Source: Phoronis pallida
Taxonomy: Eukaryota; Phoronida; Phoronidae
NCBI GenBank assembly: GCA_028565715.1
Contig: JAOXYC010176136.1
Span: 1-13,190, forward strand
Direction of reading: 5' to 3'
DNA length: 13,190 bases
The translations under genes were made by a program, and so were the position numbers. Under the pieces are notes generated by a model, which saw nothing but the letters and a program-made list of their open reading frames with translations, was not told the origin of the DNA and made no database searches. Shown piece after piece: positions 1-9,600 of this stretch; positions within the stretch are counted from its first letter, which is position 1, and each line of letters starts with the position of its first letter.

Positions 1-112
1 CAAAATACTAAAAAAGCAATGGTAGTGAAATCTTCATTTTAATCAGATGTTTTGAACTTTCACTATAAAGAAGTTAAGCTATGCAGAAAAAACAAAAAAC
101 GTCGTTCTTATT

Positions 113-198
113 TCAGCGCCGTCTGTATTGCGTTGGAGGCTTAGAGACTATGTCACCACTTGCAGAAGTTCCGGTCACATGACTTTCATTCCCTATTA
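113..198 (-). CDS. Candidate terminal exon with stop codon
   Basis: Acceptor CGTTTATGCAG ends at 199. The first two bases complete GTA (Val) after exon 12, which has matching phase. The frame reads I-G-N-E-S-H-V-T-G-T-S-A-S-G-D-I, then K-P-P-T-Q-Y-R-R-R and TGA at 115-113. A variant polyadenylation motif, ATTAAA, lies about 70 bp beyond. The exon is short, its acceptor is mediocre and the sequence is low in hydrophobic residues, so it may be chance. If real, the protein ends without a membrane anchor. Confidence 0.25.
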
Positions 199-495
199 CT
201 GCATAAACGTGATTTAACGAAACATATCCCAGGTATGTTTACACACGACCATTCAAAACTTGGTTCAGTCAGGATGTATGGAATTTGTTACGACACGAAG
301 CAAAACAAAAATGGTTGCTTTAAGTTCTCGTTTTCAGTTTCCCATTTTTGACTCTATATTCAGTACGTGAATTTATAAGCTGAAAGCTATAGATAGAGAC
401 CATTAGTCGCATTTAGTCCATGTTTCATATTAACCCTCTCAAAGACTGATTTCGGTTCTGTTGGAAAAGTTCGTAGTAGGATATCATCACCTTAC

Positions 496-641
496 CTGGA
501 TCATAAAACATAGCGACTGGAATCTGTCCTTCTCTTACTGATCTTGGATCAAATGGTATTTTCACATCAATGGGCTGGAAAACTGTTGTAAAATCACCCA
601 CAGGTGTTATGAAATATGACTGCCCAGTGTAATCCCTAAAC
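496..641 (-). CDS. Exon 12: C-terminal region, last well-supported exon
   Basis: The 146-bp exon has acceptor CAAATTTTCAG ending at 642 and strong donor CCAG|GTAAGG at 495-494. The reading is F-R-D-Y-T-G-Q-S-Y-F-I-T-P-V-G, then V-F-Q-P-I-D-V-K-I-P-F-D-P-R-S and I-P-V-A-M-F-Y-D-P. It enters in phase 2 and leaves in phase 1, so coding continues below 496. The pattern P-I-D-V-K-I-P-F-D-P followed by M-F-Y-D-P looks like an adhesion-type beta domain, but no family is recognised. Confidence 0.78.
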
Positions 642-3600
642 CTGAAAATTTGAGAAATATGTTTTGAGAATTCTTTGAATAAAAAAAATACATTTAGTCA
701 GTCAACATGAAGCATGCCTTCTATAATTGACAGCTAAGAGGTTGAATCATGTTGAAATTGTTCAAAGAAAGGGCTAGTACAATTTACACTTTTCTGTTAT
801 TAAGGATTTTTTAACAGGTGTACATGTCTTGCCTTTGTCTCAGTCTACGTGAAACCATTTGGTCATCTTGGCTTGTAAGAGGGTCCTGTATATATTGGGT
901 GAATGATGTCGAAGCTGCTGACCCATAACGTACTGTTGTGTCTTCTAGTCCAAGCTCACCAATAAGTACACTTGAGTTACCTAATGACATATGCTCATGA
1001 TTAATTACATCGTATTCAATTTTTAAAAGTCACATTTGAAAGGAACTTTTTAAAACTTTTATAGTCTTTGTGGCAGTTTGATCGTACAAGAAGTAGAGAA
1101 CAACCCAACGTTTCAGTTGAAATAGTGTTATTGATACATGTAGATGTTGCAGTAATGAAAAACGTACCAATGATCTTTATTTGAAGTTTGTTGTCCAATG
1201 TTTCAGAGTTGTCGGTGGGGATATGTTTAAGGCCAACTCGACTGGTCAAGTTCACTGTCGTTGGGGTCGACGAATTCAAAGAAATAGCAATATCTTCTTT
1301 CCCTAGAAAACCAGTACTGCCATCATAAATCCAAATTGAGCAATGGTTCACGATATCTTCGATGTTTTGAGAGGATTTTTCACAGGAAATAAAAAGCAAG
1401 TAATCTACTCTCTGCGTCACAACGAGGTCAAGCATAAGACTAGTTGTCAAATGGCGTCTTGTCTTTTAAAATGAGTCTTAGCTTATTCACGTTAGGCTAA
1501 GCATTTTCGCCAATGTCTGTTCATTTAGACTGAAAGTCAACACAATACACTGCTCAAGCACTGTATTTACTTACGTGCCACACATAGTTCCTTTGTAGCT
1601 ACCTGCACTTTGATCTTTGCTCGTGATAGAGCGTACACAGACTGGTAAGTACATCTTCCAGGCTCCATTCGGTAGAACGTGTCATCTGTGTTGAAATCCG
1701 ATGCGTTGTCTTTTGACAACATCGAAAGACTTGAAATGAATAATTTGTAACACTAAATTTGAAAAATACATATACTACGAATACCCTGCAGGTCTACATA
1801 TGTATTCTCATAATTGCTGCTTAAATTTTAAAAGTTCATCGTATTTACATTGTGTACACTGAGTAAAATCCGAATGCATTTCACCGTTTGGTACAACTTC
1901 TGGATCATCACTCTTTTTATCACACGGATGCTGACTTGTTTTGAAATGGTTACCATCACTCAGTATTTAAAAGTCGACTGACCCAGCCATTGTAAGGTAG
2001 ACGATTGGCTTCTAAACATATTAAAATATCTGTTTATGTTTAAACTGGTGCGAAGGGTGAGTTTTATCGGAAACTTATTAATAATTTTTCTTCAATAGTT
2101 TTTGAGGGAGCAATTTAAATTCTATTCATTTTTGGACATTTTCTAGAATTCCTGCTCAAATGCATTGAAAAAGGAAATCAACAAGGGAGACAACTCCCCA
2201 TAGGAGATTGCAAACTGGTTCGTTTGTGAATATTATAAACACATTACAAAACACGGGAGTTTTCAGATTGCATATCATATCTCGATGAATTTTCATCTGA
2301 GCAAGAATTCACTCGACCCTCCGTCTCGTGAATTCTTGCTCAGATGAATATTCATCGTCATATGATATACGCAATCTGTACAATCACCCGTGTGTTGTAA
2401 TGTATAAGTACACTGCACGATCATTGCTTTGCTAAGTAACTCTATTTCATAACTATACCGGTACAACTATAAAGTATTATGGTATGTCAATAAAACTACA
2501 GGGACAATGTAGCCTACTCCTAGCTTGACCAGAAGGACCATCCCTCGACCTATACCTCGTATTTCGGTCAGCTCCTCCGTAGTAGAGACTTCCATCAGCA
2601 ATCTTAACATCATTTGAGCCTTCCAAACCAGCAAGTACGCTTGGTAGAATGTCCGCACTTGCCTTTTTGGATCCGATCTCCCATTCTATAAAAACAATGT
2701 TGGTCTCAATTATAAGGTATGGCATTCATGATGCTTTTCCCACAGCATTAAATATAATTTTGCTTTCGTTTGTTTTAAACCTTTATTTGCGACAATTTAT
2801 TTTTTATCAGTGACATTGGGCAGCATTGGTCTACGTTATTTATCCACCCATGCAGTATAGCAGAACAGTTCAGGCCAATTCTGCAAATGCCAAATGGCTA
2901 AAAGTGATCAAAGAACTTTATCCAATATTAAAAGGTTATTAGGCTCAGGCTAAATACGTTGGTTAAATTTAAAGCATTAGTTGTTGAAACCAGAAATCAA
3001 ACATTAGGAAAACATTACATGTACACATTTTATAACGTTGTACTTTGTAGTATGCAAGGAGCTTACCATAAGACGCTGTTGAAGTGGTATTCAATGTCCA
3101 AGTCAGGTGGATAGTGGTTGATGACTCAGTTAGAAGAACGTCGTCTGGTAAGTTTTCATCTCGTCGGGAACCAGGGAAGTTAACTTCGACATTTGATATG
3201 TCTGGAGGTTCAAAATCTGCTGTAATGCTACACGATAGCTTAGTCACAAGGCCAGCAATGTTGAGGGCTTCAATGTTGAACCAATAAACTGTCCCGTGTT
3301 GCAAAGGCTTGGAAAAACTATCACTTGCAATGTTAGCTTCTTTTAATAGTCCGGTAGCCGATTTCGGAAATATATCATCGCTTTCTTTTGAAGTGCCGAC
3401 AGATACTAGATAATGTGTTATACGTGATTCAAATTCTTCACAGTCCCAAAACGCCCCAATTGAGCGGTTAGAGCCAAGATACTCTGCCGGTTCCGTCAAA
3501 GAATGGACAGGGTCCAAGCACATGGCCGGGGTGCAAGATGGTGGAGTTGTGTCAATTCTAAGACTATCACCAATTACAACTGAAGATATACCAGCATGGT

Positions 3601-6600
3601 TGATGGCCTTCACGATAACATGGTATGCGTTTGGTTCAAAGAAAGTTGCATTCGAGGTATCATCGACACTTGAAACAACACTTCCTGGAGACAGTGTAAG
3701 GTTGGATAAAGAAAATGTATATATAGTGAAACCGTGTGAGTTACACGATTTGTCGCAGGTCAGGTCACATGTATTCTCACATGGTGAACACAGCTTTTGC
3801 TCTAGTTTAAATGGTGAAATATCTGGTTTATCACTTCCACGACTCGCTACACCCAACCAGATCTCTTTTATCCTACTTTCGGCATCGTAAAAGCCTTTAC
3901 CATACATACAGGGTTTGTTCTTTTCCTTTGCTATCTGCAGAGATTCAACTTTCGCGCTGCTGACAGACTTCGAAGGAACAAAATCATTTCTGTTCCACAC
4001 GCGTATACCAATAAATGCCTTCGCGATATTGCTAATACCGTATAAAATTGCCTTTTCCTGGTTAGCGACTAAGAGTCTTGAATTCCACGTCTCGGTTCCA
4101 GTTGATTCATCTCTTTCAAGAACAATTGTGTAATCAACTGTTGACTGATATGGGTTGAAATCAAGTGTTACCCATTCTTGATTAATATCAACTTTATCAT
4201 CACTAACGCCCCAGAACAAGGCAAGATATCGACCCTCAACATCAAAGCCCAAGATATGGAGGCCGACGGCTGCCCTCATCCACGAAACCTCTTTATCCGC
4301 TGCAGATACGTTACGATTCAAATGAGGTATTCGTTCTGTTACATTGGCAGAATTTGTTTTGTTGATTCCCGGTTCAGGCTTGCTCGTGTTTGCAAAGTCT
4401 TTATATTCCCTACTGACATTTGGACGGAAATATTCAGAGCTGTTCGGTTTTTTGCCAATGTCCTTCATTGCAAAGTCTTGGAATTGAGTAAAATATTGGT
4501 TTTCGGAAAGATAGAAGCTAGTGATCAATTCTTGTCCTTCGGCTCCTTTTAGTTTCGCAATGTAATTGCCTTCATACGCATTGGTCTCGAACTGAAATCC
4601 GCCCAAGGACAATGCTTTTCCGCCATCTTCGGCTTTCGGTAATAAGGAGAGGCCATGTGGTGAAGCAATTACATTTTGTTCTAAGTAAAATGCATAACGG
4701 CCGTTGTGCTTTTCATCATTTCCAAGAATATTAAGCCGAGTCGATGGCCTTCCATTAAGTTGTAAATGAATTTGTTCTTCAGTATTGCAAATGGTTGGCA
4801 TAACACCGTGTTCAACAGCAATCATTGTCTGAATAGAAGACAATGATGTTTGATAGAAAACGGATTTTGTCCACTCAGTTCCGTATTTGATTGAACCAGC
4901 TAAAGGTGGCGTGCCGTCTAGCATAATAGGAGAGCTCCAGGCGATGGAATTTAACCCTGCACCATTTGTAACGACGATTTTGACGTAATAGGGAATGAAA
5001 GGTTTAAGTTGGATACCCTCAAATGTTATTCTGGTGTCTTGTTCGACGCGAACTGGAGGATATATAATGCTTAGTCGGGTTTCATTAAAGGAATTGTCTT
5101 CACATGTCTGGTTATAAAGTGAAACTTTGTAATGGGAAATGTGGCTTTCTGGATCCGTGAAATTGTCCCATGAGACAGGCAAAGATTCAGAAGAGTTAAC
5201 ATTTATAATGTTTTCATCAGTCTTTACGCCGGCTTCAATGTTACCGATGAGTGGTTTACTTTCATCAATCACTATAGCCTTTGAGGACGTGCATGCGATG
5301 TTCTCGGCATCATCGGTTGCTTTTACCAATATAAAGTAAGATTGGCCATGAGAAAGTGTCAAATTCGAGAAAGTAGCAATTGTGTCTAAGCCAACATTTC
5401 TCAGTTGACGGACATCAAGAGACCAAGTGCTTAGTTTGGCACATGAGGAGGTACTGTTTAGGAACATGGATGATACGCCAACCTCATAATGTGATATTGG
5501 TATATCTGATTCGAATTCTGACCACGATACCTTAAGTGTAGTGGGGTCGGACTGAGCTTTGTTAACAACCATTGTGCCACATTTAATGGTATCATCGAAT
5601 CCAACCCTTATGCCGTTAGATGTCGCAACCACAGAGCTTCCGGCGGCGCTAGTAGCCCGAACACTGACGTAATAACGGACTGTTTTAGCCTGCAGATCAA
5701 GATCAGTAAAGGTGAAGCTTCTGTTCATTCCGACGTCAACGAATGAATGAACATTTGCCCTTGTGGCATGGGATGCAACATTGTCCCCAACAGACACTTC
5801 GTATTTTACAATTTGTTGACTCGGATTACGGGTTCCATGTTCACCAAAGTTAGACCACATGACATGTAGATGGTCGAGTGACTGCTGATATTCAATGTCG
5901 CCATCGTTTCCATCCATCACTGCACCTGGAAGTGGTGGCTCAATGCTGACAGAAACGCCGTCAGTTTTGGCTTTTAAGGTTCTTTCTAGAACATCCACGA
6001 TTTCAATAGAAACGTAATACCGTTTGTTGTTCTGTAAATCCAATTCGTCGTCATAGAGAATGTTACCTGGCTTGAAAACGGCTTCAAACGGTTTGATTAT
6101 TTTACCATCGACTCTGAACACAGCCCATTTCAAACTTCGCAACTCGCAGCCATCGTCTATAAACCATTTAGCGGAAATTGTTGAAAGCGATGTTTGGTAA
6201 TCGATGTCTTTACCAGTTTTGCCATCACTTACGAACAATTTTGGGTCAGGACTGACGGTTACAGGTTGACTTGTCGTTTTCGACGATAAACCAACATTAT
6301 CAAATGCTGTTGCGGTGACATAGGCTGTTGTACCGGGAAGAAGTACCAAACCCGTGAGAGTCACTTCTCTATTAAGTCCAACATTCACAAGAGACAGTAA
6401 ATCGTCCTCCCTAGGACGCGTCCCAACATATAGCTCAATCCTACAAGTAGAAGAAAAGTTAATGTTTAAAAAAGCTTTTGTAGACAGCACAAGTCAACTG
6501 TTACCTGTTTACTTATTCCGGCAATTCCTCCAGTGAACAAAGGGCCAACCATTACGAGTTTTAAATTGCCTACCTAATTGCAATGCAAGTTTATTTGTTT

Positions 6601-9600
6601 CATTCCATCGGCACTCATTGTTGCAAAGGATGAATTGTTTGTTTAAGGTATTGTTTAGCACGAGCATCCACGCGCCACTGGGATGTCAATATTTTGGAAA
6701 TATTTGACTCGGGTAAATTATTTACTAGAAGGTAGGATGGACATAATTAAAACAGAAGAACTGTTATTTAAACAAAACAAATCGACAATTACCTTTGAAG
6801 ACCAGACTGATCGTCACCAAAGCCAGATAAGATTACATCAATATAGGTTTGAGAAATTTGACAAGTCACTTGTTCACTGTTTGAAGTGACTATAACAACT
6901 TCTCCAACCTCTGGTGGTGACCGGTCGACTTTAATTTCTGTTGATAACCATGACGATTTTCCAATGCAGTTTGTAGCATTCAGTGTCACATAAAACGACG
7001 TGAAATTGCTGATTAGGGAATGCATGTTGTAAATATGCTTGTTGGCGGATGGACTGAGTGACGAAAATGATACCAAATTATCAATTCCCTCTTCAAGACC
7101 AACTCCCACTTGAACAGATGACAAAAAACTTTCACGTTCTCTGACAGACCATTCGAATTCAACGTTTGCTGATTTTGTTGATATAAACTTTGAACATTTA
7201 AGTTTTTCTATGTTTGGAGCGGTAGCGTCAATTGTAAGTGGTGGTGCTGACCTTGTAATCAAGTTACCAGCCTTGTCAACAGCTTCCACTGTCAGGAATC
7301 CGGTTAATGCATTAGCTAAAGTTATGGAACTAGTTGGAATGATGTTATCATTAGCCTGTGTCCTGTTTTGAACACCCATCAAACCTGGAAGATATCCGTA
7401 GTACCAGCTTTGGTGATCCAAGTTAGACTCGTCATCGGAAGTTTTCCAGCTGTATGTTACAGAATCAAAATGCTCTTGATACACAGGGTCGTTCCCGTCT
7501 AGAGTGCTGTCGCCTATCGTTGTAAAATCAACTTTGGGTGAAACTGTATCAACGAGCACACCGTCTGATGTAGAAACAATCATTTCTTCGTGACATTCAT
7601 GTCCTGTAATTGCCCTAACTGTCGCAAAGTAAGTTTTTCCATTCTCAAGTTTGATATTTGACTCGGCAATTCCATGACTTTCATTCAACATAACAAGTCC
7701 GTATGATGAAAAAGATTCAACATCAGAGAACCCAGGTTCAGTACCTATTGCCCACTCGTACAGAACAATGCCACATGCTTCACTTTCAAATCCGTAGAAA
7801 TTGATTGCCATTGACGAGCTATCCGTCTGAAAACTGATGTCATTTCCAGGAAGCCTTCCGTCAAATATTACACCAGGAACATTGTCACGCATCACAAAAA
7901 TGGGCTTCGACGACATCTTTCCTGATGACATACCTGCTCCATTCATACAAAGAACGGTGACGTAGTACAACAAACCAGAATCGGCTGACGTCTGGAGAGA
8001 CAAGCCTGTGATCTGACCGTGAGAGGCTGTACCAAAATCAATAAAGCCATTTGTCAAACTAACGTCGCCAGGATTAGTTCCGACGCCAACAAGGTATGAA
8101 ACGATACCACTTTGTTCTTCTATACCATGCCAAGACGCTATAATACTTTCTCTTTCAAGATGAAGCACTTGATGCTGTTCATTGAGCATTTCGTCATCAG
8201 CCGATAACCCGATGGTGATCTGCAACGAGTGAAACACAGATTACCTACAGTCTGGTTTGTTCTCATTTGAGATCGTATCAGAAACGGTAAATGTACATGT
8301 AAGGTCTTTGTTCGTATTACAAGTTGGTTTACGCTTCATAAAAAACATTGTGATATAGACTACCTAGCAGTAGTTATGCACTTACCATGGTCATCGTAGG
8401 AGGTGTAGTATCAACTTTGACGCCGACTGACTCATGAGTTGTAGACAGTTCCGCATGGTTTATTGCAGCGATGTGAACAGTATAACGAGCGCCGTTGATT
8501 AAATCCAGTGTTCGTGTTATCGACAGTTCTTCAGTCTTATTCGAAGGGATGAATAGTTCTTCAACTTCCTGAATAGGCCAAGCGCGAGTTTTAGTTCCAT
8601 GGTAGTTGCAAAACACACTTAGTCTGTATTCCTTTATACCGGATTCCAAATCTTCAAACCTCCATCTGGCAAAGATGCTAGAATTGTCCGTCTGATACAT
8701 TTTTCCATTTTTGCTGTCAACCAGGAAGTCTAAAATTGGTGGGGTAAGGTCAATTGTATAACCATCAGACACAACGAAAGTCTGAGCTCCAGCACCGTTC
8801 TTAGCGCTAACCTCAATATCAACTTTGTCGCCATTTTCAAGTGCCATCGAATGCTCTTCAAAGGTAGTAGATTCGCCGTTGTTGAAGGACTTGATAGATT
8901 CGCCATTTACATGAATATTTATATCATACCCGGCGATACCGCTCTCGGTGTCTCTAAAGCTTCCATAATGAGCAGTAATTTCAGATTTCTTGTGGGTATA
9001 CGTCATGTCTTCACCGACTACTTTTCCATCTTTAACCCATCCTTTCTCTGGTGGAGTGACATCGATGAGAACTAAAAAGTGGTATGTTTATGAACAACTA
9101 GAATGGCTGTATCATCCGGCTAACAACGGATAGGTCAATAGAATAAGTGCACCTCGAGTTTGATAGTTGCCTTCCATGTAGATAGAGGAGATGCAGTGGG
9201 AGTTTAAAGCTATAGTCTAGACAAAGTCTTCTGCGTAGATTAAAATATTACATTCTGTTAACGTCTATTTAAAAACCTTTATATAACAAATGTCTTTCTT
9301 AAATTCCTTACTTGTTAAGCAGGCATAGTCAATGCTTTGATATCAACTACTGTAGGCATAAACACACGAATCACGTGGCTAAACACCTGACTTGCAATTT
9401 TTCCCTGTTTTACAGGCAGGATGTACTGGAATCAGGTTTATTTTCATTTCTATAGTAATACCTTACCTCCATTCGACGATGCATTGACATTTTTCGGATT
9501 GATTCCCCTGTTAACGGCTACAACTGTGGCGTAGTAAGTTGTGTTGTGCAGAAAATTACCATCAAGACAATACTTCTTGGTTGTGTGAGACACTTTGGTT

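Larger units (their letters stand above)
1730..2555 (-). other. Intron between exons 8 and 9
   Basis: This 826-bp intron is AT-rich. It contains the candidate exon at 1958-1860, the fold-back palindrome at 2241-2403 and a small hairpin GGGAG/CTCCC at 2185-2198 with a 4-base loop. Apart from the candidate exon I see no other coding signal in it. Confidence 0.6.

Noticed and set aside
160-351. Plus-strand 63-codon frame at the window edge
   Set aside because: It has no start context, homology or splice support, and overlaps the candidate terminal exon on the other strand.
2467-2658. Second minus-strand frame overlapping exon 8
   Set aside because: It is offset from the frame that joins exon 7 to exon 8 as Y-E-W-E-I-G and lacks that continuity.
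3084-6536. Plus-strand open frames opposite the 3.4-kb exon
   Set aside because: They are antisense shadows of strongly supported minus-strand coding sequence with recognisable repeats, and carry no domain signatures of their own.
8386-9006. ATG at 9006 as a gene start
   Set aside because: The frame is open upstream through the hinge L-I-D-V-T-P-P to a good acceptor at 9072 that is phase-matched to exon 4, so the ATG is an internal Met.
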